Assembly: GCF_012396315.1 (NCBI RefSeq)
Contig: NZ_JAAXPF010000008.1
Coordinates: 62,001 to 126,000 of the forward strand
DNA: 64,000 nt
Direction: 5' to 3'
Source of the DNA: Corynebacterium mucifaciens
GTDB lineage: Bacteria > Actinomycetota > Actinomycetes > Mycobacteriales > Mycobacteriaceae
Of the stretch, positions 25,875 through 35,019 are shown piece by piece; positions within the stretch are counted from its first letter, which is position 1; every line of letters starts with the position of its first letter. The notes beneath the pieces were generated by a model that had not been told where the DNA came from, made no database searches, and saw only the letters and a program-made list of their open reading frames with translations. The position numbers and the translations under genes are program-made.

Positions 25875-28696
25875 TTGGCCGCCGGCCACGGGGCGCGCGC
25901 GAGCACGAGGCCGGCGACCGCCATGGTGGCGGCCGCGACCCGGTGCATGGGCAGGACCGTAAAGCGGCGCACCACCCACGCGAGTACCGCGGCGGCGAGG
26001 CCCTCGAGGGGAAACGCGGCGACGACCGCGACGGTGGGCGCCCAGTTCCCGTTGGGCTTCGGAATGTACGGGGCATCGTCTTCGCGCCGCCACGGCACCC
26101 ACAAACACAGCGCCAGCACGAGCAGGCTGAACGCCCCGCCGAAGATCAGCGAGTAGCGGTACGCGCCGTCGCCGGCGAAGCGCATCCGGAACTCGCCGTG
26201 CGCGCCCTCGGGGACGCGGAAGGCTTGGGCGCCAGCGTCGATACGCACGGGCTCGAGTTCGGTCCCGCCGAGGGTGGCACGCAAGCCCTCGTTGAACGCG
26301 CGGGTGGTCACAATGAGCCGGTCTCCGGTGTGGTTGGGCAGCGGCGCGCGCGAGAGCATCACGGTGTCGGCGCGGGTGAACAGCTCGTGCGTGCCGGCGG
26401 GCAGGAAGACGTTGCCCACGCGGCGCTCGCCGTCGATAGTGGCGGGGCGGGAGAGGTGCCACGTGGCGTCCTCGGCGGTGGTGAAGCGACGCTGGATCAC
26501 GGTGTTGTCGGGGAAGTGGCGCTGGAAGAAGTAGCGGTCCGCGGTCCCGTCCACCTCTACGACGCGGCGCACGCCGACGTCGAGCTCCCGGATACCCACG
26601 GGCTCGGTGAGCCGAAGGAGCGTGGCGTTGCCGCGGGTGAGCCTGCGCGGCTGGTCTTTCACGAGGGTGACGGTGCGGCAGCGCCGGTTGCCGTCGCACA
26701 GCCGCACCGTGGTGTCCGCGGTCGCCGCGACCGTGACGGTGTCCTGCTGGGACTGGAACTCAATCCACGCGTCCGCGTCGCCGGGGGCGGGCCACCACGC
26801 GGTTTCATCAAGCCCGTCGAAGGCCGCGGTGAGCGATTTCGACGGGTCCGGCCCGCCGAACGCGCCAGCATCCGCGGCCGACGACGACGCGCGGGCGAAC
26901 CCGTCCATCGCCACCCCGGTGCGGGAGCCCGCCGAGGGGTAATCCTTCACCCGGTTGCGCACCGTGGGGTCCTCCGCCTCGGAGGCGAGGTAGCCGGACT
27001 GGCCGTCGATCGTGCCGTAGTTGCGCACCGCAAGCGCGGGCGTGTCGGTGACGATATCCGCGTCCCCGCCGGTCAGGCGCGCCGGGAAATACCCCAGCTC
27101 GCGCCACAGCAGGGGCAGGACCTCGCCACCGCCGTCCACCGCAACCGGTTCGCGGTCCGTTTCCATCACGTCCGCGTCCGGGTCGAGCAGGAAGATGTCC
27201 ACCTCGCCGAAGCTCGCGTCCGGCTCACCCAGGTTCGGCGTGCGCGGCTGCTGCTCCAGGTCGCGCCGCACCACCACAGCGCCCACGCCGATGGCGCGCA
27301 GGGCGTGCCTATCGACGAGCTCCGCCTGCCCCTCGAGCCCGCGAATCGCCTCCGGATCCACCAGGGGCACCGCGTCCCGGAACGCGAAGCGGGAACCGGT
27401 GAGCGCCTGGATGGGCTCGTCGCGCGTCCAACCCCAGGTCTGCCGGGCAAACGACGCCGGCGGCACCACCAGGGTGCGGGTGCCGGCTGCGTGCGTATCC
27501 AGCCACTGGCCGGCGGCGACCCAGTCGTCGGAGACCTCGTGCCACGTGCCCTCCGGCAGCAGGCGCAGCGACCACGCCGGCGCCACCGCCACCGCCGCGG
27601 CAAGGGCCACGCCCACCGCCTTCGGCCGGTTCACCGCGGCGGCCGTCGCGGCCAGGTGCCCCACGCCGAGGACAAGCGGCAGGCGGACCAGGGGGTCGAA
27701 CTTGTGCAGGTTGCGGAACGGGGCGAGAGCGCCGTCGTACAGCGAGGTCGCCATATGCGCCGAGCCCAGGATCCAAAACCCCACCGCGAACACCGCAAAC
27801 AGGGCCCCGCGCCACGGCATGTCCCGGCGCGCCAGGCCAGCGAGCCCCGCCGCGGCGACGAGGCAGGTGGCGATGACAAACGCAGGTTCGGCGACCAGCA
27901 GGTGGCCGGCAGCGCGCTCGGTATCCACAAACGGAGTCCAGCTGGTCGTGCCCCGCAGGATCTCCACCGGGTTGAGCCACGCGGTGGTCACGCCGGCGGA
28001 CTCGATGAAGTCCGTGAACGGCGGCGAGTACCGCCCCAACACCAGCAGCGGCCCGATCCACCACGCGGACACCGCCGCAGCGCCGAGCGCAAACCTGCCC
28101 GCCGCGGCGTAGGCGCGCCGGGCCACAAGCAGGACGAACGCGGGCAGACAGGCGGCGATGGTGGCGGTGGCGTTGACCGCACCCATGCACGCCACGGCCA
28201 CAACCGCCGGGGCCACCAACGGGGTGCGTCGGACCAGCGGCACGAGCGTCCACGGCACGAGCGCGACCGGCCACGCCTCGGATGAGATGGCGGTAAGTGT
28301 GGTCAGGATGCGCGGGCTCAGCGCGTAACACCCAGCTGCAAGGACTTGCGGGAACGTGCCCTGGATACCGATGCGCCGCGCCAAGGTGAGCGTGCCGGAG
28401 TACGCCAGGCACAACAGGAGCAGCCACCACGCTCGCTGCACCAACCAGTCAGGAACGTGCAGCAGGTGCCCGGCCAGGAAGAACGGCCCCTGGGGAAAAA
28501 GGTAGCCGTAGGCCTGGTTTTGCACCTGGCCTAAGGGGAACTCATCGGTGTACGCCCGCGTGGCGCGCTGCAGAAACCGGAAAGGGTCCGCAACCAGGTC
28601 GAACTTCGTGTCCGCCGCGACCTGGCCGGGTGGCTGCGCGAGAACGACGAGCAGGAGAAACAGCCAGCCCCCGATGTGCGCGCGCATCGCCCGCAC
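25781..28696 (-). CDS. aftD: AftD-type alpha-(1->3)-arabinofuranosyltransferase
   Basis: About 971 aa GT-C glycosyltransferase for arabinan branching in arabinogalactan and lipoarabinomannan. N-terminal half is polytopic with DPFRFLQRATRAYTDEFPLGQVQNQAYGYLFPQGPFF between the first helices (family loop with acidic residues), then a long extracytoplasmic beta-sandwich part with AFDGLDETAWWPAPGDADAW (carbohydrate-binding-like) and two last helices. Shorter than mycobacterial AftD (about 1400 aa) but typical for corynebacteria. GTG at 28696 or ATG at 28687; AGTAGG precedes the GTG. It starts 6 nt after the DUF2613 gene, as Rv0236c follows Rv0236A. Confidence 0.88.
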   Translation of the reverse strand: MRAMRAHIGGWLFLLLVVLAQPPGQVAADTKFDLVADPFRFLQRATRAYTDEFPLGQVQNQAYGYLFPQGPFFLAGHLLHVPDWLVQRAWWLLLLCLAYSGTLTLARRIGIQGTFPQVLAAGCYALSPRILTTLTAISSEAWPVALVPWTLVPLVRRTPLVAPAVVAVACMGAVNATATIAACLPAFVLLVARRAYAAAGRFALGAAAVSAWWIGPLLVLGRYSPPFTDFIESAGVTTAWLNPVEILRGTTSWTPFVDTERAAGHLLVAEPAFVIATCLVAAAGLAGLARRDMPWRGALFAVFAVGFWILGSAHMATSLYDGALAPFRNLHKFDPLVRLPLVLGVGHLAATAAAVNRPKAVGVALAAAVAVAPAWSLRLLPEGTWHEVSDDWVAAGQWLDTHAAGTRTLVVPPASFARQTWGWTRDEPIQALTGSRFAFRDAVPLVDPEAIRGLEGQAELVDRHALRAIGVGAVVVRRDLEQQPRTPNLGEPDASFGEVDIFLLDPDADVMETDREPVAVDGGGEVLPLLWRELGYFPARLTGGDADIVTDTPALAVRNYGTIDGQSGYLASEAEDPTVRNRVKDYPSAGSRTGVAMDGFARASSSAADAGAFGGPDPSKSLTAAFDGLDETAWWPAPGDADAWIEFQSQQDTVTVAATADTTVRLCDGNRRCRTVTLVKDQPRRLTRGNATLLRLTEPVGIRELDVGVRRVVEVDGTADRYFFQRHFPDNTVIQRRFTTAEDATWHLSRPATIDGERRVGNVFLPAGTHELFTRADTVMLSRAPLPNHTGDRLIVTTRAFNEGLRATLGGTELEPVRIDAGAQAFRVPEGAHGEFRMRFAGDGAYRYSLIFGGAFSLLVLALCLWVPWRREDDAPYIPKPNGNWAPTVAVVAAFPLEGLAAAVLAWVVRRFTVLPMHRVAAATMAVAGLVLARAPWPAANYAGSSTFLIVAGCFAVACLTSRPPGTSTNS

Positions 28697-28702
28697 CAGC
28701 GC

Positions 28703-28912
28703 CTACTTCCTCGAGCCGTACTCCGGCCCGCCCAGCACCGCCTCATCCGCCGACACGGCCGAGCCCTCCGGCACCGTGGACTGCCCAGAAACCGCGGCGA
28801 TGCCGAGCACCCCCACCACGCCGAGCACCACTCCCACGACGGTGCTGGCCAGAACGGGCGCGGTAGCGCGACGGGCGAGCGATGCCGGCAACGTGAGCAC
28901 TCGGTGGGACAT
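28703..28912 (-). CDS. DUF2613 small membrane/secreted protein (Rv0236A type)
   Basis: 69 aa with one hydrophobic helix (VLASTVVGVVLGVVGVLGIAAV) and a polar C-terminal tail. Always beside aftD in mycolata, which is how it is recognised. ATG preceded by TACGCT 8 nt upstream, consistent with a leaderless transcript. May be an accessory subunit of AftD; not shown here. Confidence 0.8.
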   Translation of the reverse strand: MSHRVLTLPASLARRATAPVLASTVVGVVLGVVGVLGIAAVSGQSTVPEGSAVSADEAVLGGPEYGSRK

Positions 28913-28979
28913 GTCGGAGAAGCGTACCAGCAGCAGGTACAGTGGCGGAGGTTTGAAACGGCGGTAAAGGGGCGACCAC

Positions 28980-30182
28980 ATGCGGGCTCGGGCAGGCGCG
29001 GCAGCGGTCACGCTCGCGTGCCTCTCGACGTTCGGCTTCGCCGGGTGCTCATCCCCGTCAGAACCCACCGAAGCGGAATCGCCGGCGCCAGAGACTGCGG
29101 CGGTGGACCGTGAGGACGTCGAGACGCAAACCGCGACCACAACCCCGACCCCCACCCAAGCGTCCCCGACGCTCTCCGCCGCGCAGCAACGCGTGCCGGC
29201 CGACCTGCGGGAGAAGGTGGCCTCCCTCATGGTGGTGGGCGTGTCCAACTACGACCAGGCGCGCACCGCGCTGGACCAGGGCGTCGGCGGGCTGATCATC
29301 CCGAGCTGGGCGGACCCGGCGCTGCTGACAGAAGACGGCCGCAACGTCAACGCGTTGCGCGAGCAGTACGACCGGCCGTTCAGCGTGGCCGTCGACTTCG
29401 AGGGCGGGCGCGTGCAGCGCCACACCCAGGTGCTGGGCGAATTCATGCCGCCGCGGGCGCTGGCCGGGCAGCCGCCAGAGGTGATCCGCGGGACCGGCTA
29501 CGACATCGGCCGCTCGCTGCGCGCGCACGGCATCAACGTGGATTACGCGCCCTTGCTCGACTTGGACGTCGCGGCGCTGGACATCGTGGGCGACCGCTCC
29601 TTCAATGGCGACCCCGAGGAGGTCGTGCGCATCGCGGGCCTGTTTTCCCAGGGCCTGATCGACGCCGGCGTCACGCCCACCTTCAAACACTTCCCCGGCC
29701 ACGGCCGCGCCTCCGGGGACACGCACCACCAACTTGCGCTCACGCCGCCGCTGGGGGACCTCAAGGCGCTGGACCTCAAGCCGTACGGCCCGCTGCTCGA
29801 GCAGTTCCCGCAGGCCAGCGTGATGATGGGCCACATGATCGTGCCCGGTTTGGGTGCCGACGGGGTGCCCAGCTCCATGAATCCGGAGGCCTACCGCCTG
29901 CTGCGCAGCGGTGACTACCCGGGCGGGGTGCCGTTCGAGGGCGCCGTGGTCACCGACGACCTGTCGGGCATGCGCGGCATCCTGGATTACGCGCCAACCC
30001 GCGACGCCGTGGCCAGGGCGATCGGCGCGGGTGCAGACCAGGCACTGTGGTCGTCTGGTGCGGACGTCGCCGGCATCATCGACCACGTCGTGTGGTGCGT
30101 GCACAGCGGCTACATCCCGGAGGCGCGGGTGGATGAGGCGGCCGCACGAGTGCAGCAGCAGTTCATCGACACAGGTGTGTAG
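28980..30182 (+). CDS. Glycoside hydrolase family 3 lipoprotein (LpqI/NagZ-like beta-N-acetylglucosaminidase)
   Basis: 400 aa. Signal peptide with a lipobox ending GFAGC near residue 23, a Ser/Thr/Pro-rich linker to about residue 65, then a GH3 barrel. NagZ signature KHFPGHGRASGDTH is complete (catalytic dyad His region) and the nucleophile Asp is in VVTDDLSGM. DFEGGRVQR is the substrate loop. Role: cleavage of GlcNAc from peptidoglycan fragments in the cell wall; LpqI (Rv0237) in mycobacteria is the positional match, next to aftD. ATG with AAAGGGG 7 nt upstream. Confidence 0.9.
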   Translation: MRARAGAAAVTLACLSTFGFAGCSSPSEPTEAESPAPETAAVDREDVETQTATTTPTPTQASPTLSAAQQRVPADLREKVASLMVVGVSNYDQARTALDQGVGGLIIPSWADPALLTEDGRNVNALREQYDRPFSVAVDFEGGRVQRHTQVLGEFMPPRALAGQPPEVIRGTGYDIGRSLRAHGINVDYAPLLDLDVAALDIVGDRSFNGDPEEVVRIAGLFSQGLIDAGVTPTFKHFPGHGRASGDTHHQLALTPPLGDLKALDLKPYGPLLEQFPQASVMMGHMIVPGLGADGVPSSMNPEAYRLLRSGDYPGGVPFEGAVVTDDLSGMRGILDYAPTRDAVARAIGAGADQALWSSGADVAGIIDHVVWCVHSGYIPEARVDEAAARVQQQFIDTGV

Positions 30183-30251
30183 GCGACCGTCTAAGCAATT
30201 AAGCCGTGGCCAGGGTATGCGGTGCTGCGCATCTCCGATACTGTTGTTCGG

Positions 30252-31976
30252 GTGACTACGGTGAAGGCAACCTCGCATAGGAAGGGCCGTACGGGCACCC
30301 CGTCTGGCGGGCCACGCGGGATGGGGCGCGGCAGCAAGATCGCGCTCGGCACCTTTTTGGGCATCCTCGCGGTTGTGCTGGCGCTGTACCTGGCCGATTT
30401 GGCTATGCACCGCGGCGACGTGCCCCGCGGCACGCACGTCGGCGGCGTCAACATCGGCGCGATGGCGCCGGCGGACGCGAAGGAGAAGTTAAAGGCGGAG
30501 CTCGGCGGCACTGCCGACGAGGCGGTCATGGTGCGAGCGGGGGAGCAGCGCGCCGAGTTCGTGCCCGCGCAATCCGGCCTGGGCATCGACTTCGACGCGA
30601 CCGTGGACGCTGCCGGCATCGCGTCCGCCAACCCGGTCGAGCGCCTGCGCAGGCTGTTTACCACCCGCGAAGTGGACGTCGTGCCCACCGTGGACGACGT
30701 CGCGCTGAACCACCAGCTGGACCGGCTGGTCGGCGAGCTGCACGTGGACCCCGCCGACGGCGTCATCCGCATCGAAGGCGGAAAGGCTGAAACGCAAGAC
30801 CCGAAGCCTGGCCAGGACGTGGAGCGCACCGCGCTGCGCGACGAGGTCACCACCGGCTGGCTCAACCCGGACGGCGTGGAGGTCGAGCCGACGCAGGTGC
30901 AGCCCGCCGTCGACGAGGCCGCGATGCGGGCCGCGCTCGACGGGCCCGTCCGGGCGGCCCTGGACGGCCCGGTCACCGTCACCGGCAAGGATGAGTTCGC
31001 GGCCGCGGTGCCGCAGGACCGCCTCGGGGAGATCGTGCAGTTCCCCGTGGTGGACGGCCGCATCGCGCCGAGCGTGAACCAGGACGCCGCCCGCGCCATC
31101 CTGGGCGAGCAGCTCGTGCAGACTGAGGTGGAGGGCCAGAACGCCCGGGTGCTCGAAGGCGGCGGGGTTGAGCCGTCTGTGGACGGCTCCGTGGTGGACT
31201 GGGACGCGACCATGGACGGCTTCAGCGAACGCGTGCTGGGCTCTAAGCCCCGCGCGTGGGATGCGGTGTACAAGGACGTGCCGGCGCAGTTCACCACCGC
31301 GCAGGCGGAAAACGCCACGTTTAACGACGTGGTGGGATCGTTCACCACCGGCGGTTACTCGGGCGCGTCCGGCACCAACATTGCGTTGGTGGCCAGCACC
31401 GTCAACGGGGCGATTGTGAACCCGGGCGAGACGTTTTCCCTCAACGGCTACACCGGCCCGCGCGGCACCGCGCAGGGCTACGTGGAGTCCGGCATCATCC
31501 TGGACGGGCACGCGGACACCGCGGTCGGAGGCGGTATCTCCCAGTTCGCCACCACCTTGTACAACGCCTCGTACTTCGCCGGCATGACGGACGTGGCGCA
31601 CACCCCGCACTCGTACTACATCTCCCGCTACCCGGCCGGGCGCGAGGCCACCGTGTACGAGGGTGCGATCGATCTGCAGTTCAGGAACGACAGCCCCTAC
31701 CCGGTGCGCATCGCCACCAGCGTCGGGGGCGGCGAGGTGACCGTCAGCCTGATGGGTGTCAAGACCGTCACCGTCGATTCCATCAACGGCGGCCGCTGGG
31801 CGGAGACAGCGCCGGAGCCGATGAGCGTGCCGGGCTCCAACTGCGTGCCGTCGTCAGGCACACCGGGCTTCACCACCTCGGACACCCGCGTCATCTACGA
31901 CTTGGCGGGCAACGAGCTCAGTCGCGAGACGCAGACCACGGTCTACGACCCGCAGCCGATCGTGCGCTGCAGCTAG
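30252..31976 (+). CDS. VanW family protein with PG-binding-4-like repeats
   Basis: About 574 aa. One N-terminal helix (KIALGTFLGILAVVLALYLADLAM), then two copies of the peptidoglycan-binding-4-like domain (THVGGVNIGAMAPADAKEKL ...; GVEVEPTQVQPAVDEAAMRAAL ...), then the VanW domain with ASGTNIALVASTVNGAIVNPGETFSLNGYTG and GGGISQFATTLYNASYFAG. Predicted to be anchored in the membrane with a wall-facing C-terminus; VanW biochemistry is unknown. GTG at 30252 has TACTGT about 10 nt upstream, suggesting leaderless translation; an upstream TTG/CTG start is less likely. Ends about 10 nt before an SOS-like box belonging to the next genes. Confidence 0.85.
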   Translation: MTTVKATSHRKGRTGTPSGGPRGMGRGSKIALGTFLGILAVVLALYLADLAMHRGDVPRGTHVGGVNIGAMAPADAKEKLKAELGGTADEAVMVRAGEQRAEFVPAQSGLGIDFDATVDAAGIASANPVERLRRLFTTREVDVVPTVDDVALNHQLDRLVGELHVDPADGVIRIEGGKAETQDPKPGQDVERTALRDEVTTGWLNPDGVEVEPTQVQPAVDEAAMRAALDGPVRAALDGPVTVTGKDEFAAAVPQDRLGEIVQFPVVDGRIAPSVNQDAARAILGEQLVQTEVEGQNARVLEGGGVEPSVDGSVVDWDATMDGFSERVLGSKPRAWDAVYKDVPAQFTTAQAENATFNDVVGSFTTGGYSGASGTNIALVASTVNGAIVNPGETFSLNGYTGPRGTAQGYVESGIILDGHADTAVGGGISQFATTLYNASYFAGMTDVAHTPHSYYISRYPAGREATVYEGAIDLQFRNDSPYPVRIATSVGGGEVTVSLMGVKTVTVDSINGGRWAETAPEPMSVPGSNCVPSSGTPGFTTSDTRVIYDLAGNELSRETQTTVYDPQPIVRCS

Positions 31977-31986
31977 CGCGCGACAA

Positions 31987-32006
31987 TCGAATACATGTTC
32001 GATAAT
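31987..32006 (+). promoter_or_regulatory. LexA (SOS) box over the promoter of the 32082 module
   Basis: TCGAAT-ACAT-GTTCGA (31987-32002) matches the actinobacterial LexA operator TCGAAC-N4-GTTCGA at 11 of 12 arm positions. GATAAT at 32001-32006 can serve as -10 and overlaps the right arm. The start codon of the first downstream gene is 76 nt further. Confidence 0.6.
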
Positions 32007-32081
32007 AGGCGGTGGTTCGTGTTCACACGACGGGTGGTCATGGAAGAATAACCGCATAACAAGTTACGAAAGGAGGATGCC

Positions 32082-32267
32082 ATGTCGGCACCATTGATGA
32101 GGCGCTTGACACCAGAAGAGGCGCGTCGAGAACTGTACACACTCGAGCGGAACGTGGACGGCGGCATCGAGAACTTCGAAGAACGTGCCCGGTTCTACGA
32201 CCTATCGCCCCGAGAACAGGCAGTGTGGGAGCGTATCCGGGAACTTCGGTGGCTGCTCGATGGCTAA
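32082..32267 (+). CDS. Unknown 61-aa protein, first gene of an SOS-box module
   Basis: Small charged helical protein: LTPEEARRELYTLERNVDGG and FYDLSPREQAVWERIRELRWLLDG suggest two helices rich in Glu/Arg. Strong AAAGGAGG 5 nt before ATG. It overlaps the next gene by 8 nt, so the two are translationally coupled. GC is visibly lower than in the flanking VanW gene. A short first gene overlapping a larger second gene is the layout of many toxin-antitoxin pairs, but no known family is recognised. The LexA-like box upstream suggests induction by DNA damage. Confidence 0.7.
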   Translation: MSAPLMRRLTPEEARRELYTLERNVDGGIENFEERARFYDLSPREQAVWERIRELRWLLDG

Positions 32268-33027
32268 TGTGGAAGGCCGTAGTCTCGAAAACGCGGTAGA
32301 AGAATTCGACCGTGAACTTTCGAGGTCGCTCTCCGCGTTCGCTGGTTCGTGTCCGCCGTTTGAATACAGTTGGATCGAAGGAGGGCGCGGAACATCGGTC
32401 TCGATACGATTCGAGCAAGTGAGCGAGCGGCCAGGTATTCTTCCCCTAATGTCCAGGGGGAAAGCGGTCATCGGAATTAAACCTGAGTATCGCTGTACAT
32501 GGGATTCGACTAAACGGTTTCTCGCGGTTGAAAGTTCGAGTTTTGCCGTTCACCCGTATGCTCAACCAGGGTTAGATCCGCTTTTTCGTGTTGAGTATCT
32601 GCGGAGTAGTAGCCGGAATAGCCCGACCTCTCACTTCCACGTGCACGCGCACCGGGATGAATTCACGCACTTATTGGGCTTTGCAACCAAGCTTGATACG
32701 CAGAAGTCAGCGCAGGTGAACACCTATTTTAAGCGTGGTACGCTCCTGTCGGATTTCCATTTTCCCACTGGTGGTCCTCGTTTCCGGCCGTGCCTCGAGG
32801 ACGTTCTTGAGGTGCTGAGGGTCGAATTCGACCTCGACGTAGACAATGCCACTTGGCAACGGCAACTTCGTACCGCCAGGGAGAAGTGGCGCCGAATTCA
32901 AACTGCGGCGGCTGTGCGCGACTGCCCAGACGAGGCGGTTCGAGTGCTAATAGAGGACTTCGATCTTCCTGTCCCGGAGGGGTGGAGTGCTCCGGCCTGC
33001 GATGTGGAGAAGATGGCGAGAAGCTGA
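32260..33027 (+). CDS. Unknown 255-aa protein, second gene of the SOS-box module
   Basis: 255 aa soluble protein. Notable: a His-rich centre SHFHVHAHRDEFTHLLGFA, and FHFPTGGPRFRPCLEDVLEVL, which look like conserved cores of a family of actinobacterial hypothetical proteins that I recall seeing beside a small Glu/Arg-rich partner. C-terminal helix WQRQLRTAREKWRRIQTAAAVRDC is basic. ATG at 32260 lies inside the preceding gene. Lower GC and many rare A/T-ending codons suggest acquisition. No signal peptide or membrane helix. The His cluster could bind metal; no nuclease motif can be named. Confidence 0.7.
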   Translation: MANVEGRSLENAVEEFDRELSRSLSAFAGSCPPFEYSWIEGGRGTSVSIRFEQVSERPGILPLMSRGKAVIGIKPEYRCTWDSTKRFLAVESSSFAVHPYAQPGLDPLFRVEYLRSSSRNSPTSHFHVHAHRDEFTHLLGFATKLDTQKSAQVNTYFKRGTLLSDFHFPTGGPRFRPCLEDVLEVLRVEFDLDVDNATWQRQLRTAREKWRRIQTAAAVRDCPDEAVRVLIEDFDLPVPEGWSAPACDVEKMARS

Positions 33028-33048
33028 ATGCCTAGAGAGTGACAGTGT

Positions 33049-34131
33049 TTACTCCCACCCCTCCGGGCCGGTGGAACCCTCTGCGTACTCTTCCATCTCG
33101 GTAGCCGCCATCGCCTCAAACACTGGTTCCATGGCGCGCCACCCCTTCTGCGCGCCGCCGGCGGGAACGCTTACAGAGCGATCGCCCTCGAATAACCCGC
33201 GGATGACGGTGCCGTACGGGGAGAGCGGGCCGTCGTAAAGCTGTAGCTCGCGCTCCGCACCACCCGCGAACGCCAGCCGCAGGAACTTACGGTCCTTAGC
33301 AAACGCTTTGCCGGTGCGCAGCAGCACCGAAACCCCGGAGACCGCGTCGAGCTCGAGCTGCACCAGCGTCTCGGTGTCGTTCGCCGGGTCAACCCCGTCC
33401 TCCTCCGTGTACCCCTCGTAGCGCGCCCTGCGGACGCTGCCCGGTCGCACCTTCAACGATTCCAGCGCTTCCAGCGACGCCTCCGGGGAGGCGCTTCCCG
33501 TCAGGATCCGGGCTGCCGACTGCAGCATGTGGGACTGCACCATGTCCCTGGCGGCGCCCGTCGAGTCGTAGAACTCCGCGCGCCCCTCTAATCCCAGCGA
33601 CTCCTCGTAGACGAACTCGATGCGTTCCAACCCACCGTTCGCCGAGACCTCCAGTGCCGCGCGGTTCACTGCGGGCTCAGAGAGGAAGTGGTCCACGCGG
33701 TAAATCTGCTCCTCGCTCACAACCGCGCGCAGCGCCTCGTCCAGCGCGTCTGCCTCGTCCGCGGAGTTTCCGTAGGGCTTTTCCATGGCAATGACGATGT
33801 CTCCGGGCAGACGCACGTCACGCAGCGCGTCCACCACCTTTACGGCCACGGCCGGCGCGAGGGCCATGTACATGATGGTGCGGTCGCCGGAGGTGGCGTC
33901 GAGAAGCTTCTGCACATCTTCGCTCGATGTCGCATCGACGGCGAAGTAGCGGGCGGGGACATCGGCGCCGGCCTCGCGCACCTGTTCCTGGTACCCGTCA
34001 ACCTCGTCGCGCCCGGCGCCGAGGACCTCGACGTCCGCGCCGCTCGCACGGACGTACTCGCCCAAGCCGGGGAGGAGAAGCCGCATCGCAAGATCGCTCG
34101 TACCGCCGAGCAGCACAAAAGAGGTTTTCAT
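33049..34131 (-). CDS. Short glucose-6-phosphate dehydrogenase-like protein
   Basis: 360 aa, against about 480-515 for true Zwf. Rossmann start LLGGTSDLAMRLLLPGL, EKPYGNSADEADAL and the catalytic-His segment RDMVQSHMLQ are recognisable; in the substrate motif RVDHFLSEP the usual GKE is replaced by SEP, losing the substrate-binding Lys, and QNH is QSH. So it may use another substrate or be poorly active. Genomes of this group have a full zwf in the tal-zwf-opcA cluster; this is a paralogue. Ends 21 nt from the convergent unknown gene at 32260; lies 21 nt from the lipase gene. Confidence 0.75.
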   Translation of the reverse strand: MKTSFVLLGGTSDLAMRLLLPGLGEYVRASGADVEVLGAGRDEVDGYQEQVREAGADVPARYFAVDATSSEDVQKLLDATSGDRTIMYMALAPAVAVKVVDALRDVRLPGDIVIAMEKPYGNSADEADALDEALRAVVSEEQIYRVDHFLSEPAVNRAALEVSANGGLERIEFVYEESLGLEGRAEFYDSTGAARDMVQSHMLQSAARILTGSASPEASLEALESLKVRPGSVRRARYEGYTEEDGVDPANDTETLVQLELDAVSGVSVLLRTGKAFAKDRKFLRLAFAGGAERELQLYDGPLSPYGTVIRGLFEGDRSVSVPAGGAQKGWRAMEPVFEAMAATEMEEYAEGSTGPEGWE

Positions 34132-34152
34132 GCAGACCAGGCTACGCGCGAG

Positions 34153-34992
34153 TTACGCGAGCCCGTCGAGCTGCGGCGGCACGTGGTCGCCCACTTCTCG
34201 CAGCAACCCCCACACGGTGAGCTCCGCGTACAGCGGGTCGCGCGGCATGAGGGAGTGCATCGGCGTGTAGCCGTCGTACCACCGCGCGGAGTCGATGTTG
34301 GCAACGTCGGCGCCCTCGCCGGCCACCAACGTCGACGCGGCCGCGGGCGTGACCACCGCGTCCGTGGGGGAGTAGATGGATGTGTACACGATGCCGGGGG
34401 CTGTGTCGGGCCCGCTGGCGTACTCGCGGAGCCACTCGGAGCCGACCAGCTGCTGCGCCGCCCCCGGCGCGAAAAGCGCAGTGAGGTGCGGGTGCCTCGC
34501 CGCGACCTCGCCCATGCGCCCCGCAAGCCCGCGGAAGTCGGTGCCGTGGAAGTTGCCGCCCATCGCCACCACGCGCCGCACCGTCTCGGCCCCGCCGCGT
34601 GCGATAAACAGCTTGGTCATCAGCGCGCCCTGCGAATGCGCCACAATGTCCACTTGCGTCGCACCGGTTTTGCGCAGCACCCGGGCCACGTGGTCCTCCA
34701 CGTCGGCGACGATGGAGTTGAGGTCGCCCGCGCCGAAAAATCCCGGCGCTGTCATGTCGCCGTAGTCGTACCCCCACACCCAAAACCCCTGCCGCTTGAG
34801 CCGCTGCGCGTTCGCCTCAAACGCCGCGGTGCGGGAGTTGATGCCGTGGATGTACAGCACGGGCGTGGGGTAGGAGGGCGTGAACTTCCGGTCGTTGAAG
34901 GGCAGCGGCGGGCGGTTTTGCAGCCCGCGCACCGCCCCGTAACCGGCTGCTAGTGACATCATCGCGCTGCTGAGTTTCATCGCTTCGAGCAT
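34153..34992 (-). CDS. Alpha/beta hydrolase, lipase class 2-like
   Basis: 279 aa. TPVLYIHGINSRTAAFEANAQRL gives the oxyanion HG segment, DIVAHSQGALMTKLF the nucleophile Ser (AHSQG), and a later Asp in YSPTDAVVTP and His in the C-terminal YTPMHSLMPRD complete a plausible triad. Resembles actinobacterial EstB/lipase 2 proteins, which are often secreted; here the N-terminus (MKLSSAMMSLAAGYGAV) could be a weak signal or anchor. ATG at 34992 or 34980. Divergent from the riboswitch gene. Confidence 0.75.
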   Translation of the reverse strand: MLEAMKLSSAMMSLAAGYGAVRGLQNRPPLPFNDRKFTPSYPTPVLYIHGINSRTAAFEANAQRLKRQGFWVWGYDYGDMTAPGFFGAGDLNSIVADVEDHVARVLRKTGATQVDIVAHSQGALMTKLFIARGGAETVRRVVAMGGNFHGTDFRGLAGRMGEVAARHPHLTALFAPGAAQQLVGSEWLREYASGPDTAPGIVYTSIYSPTDAVVTPAAASTLVAGEGADVANIDSARWYDGYTPMHSLMPRDPLYAELTVWGLLREVGDHVPPQLDGLA

Positions 34993-35019
34993 ATTGCTTA
35001 TCGACGTCCTCCGGCCCCC

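Noticed and set aside
24320..28285. 1321-codon open frame on the plus strand opposite the Rv0226c-DUF3068-aftD block
   Set aside because: Arg/Gly/Ala-rich with no domain likeness; it is the GC-driven shadow of real genes on the other strand with clear motifs.
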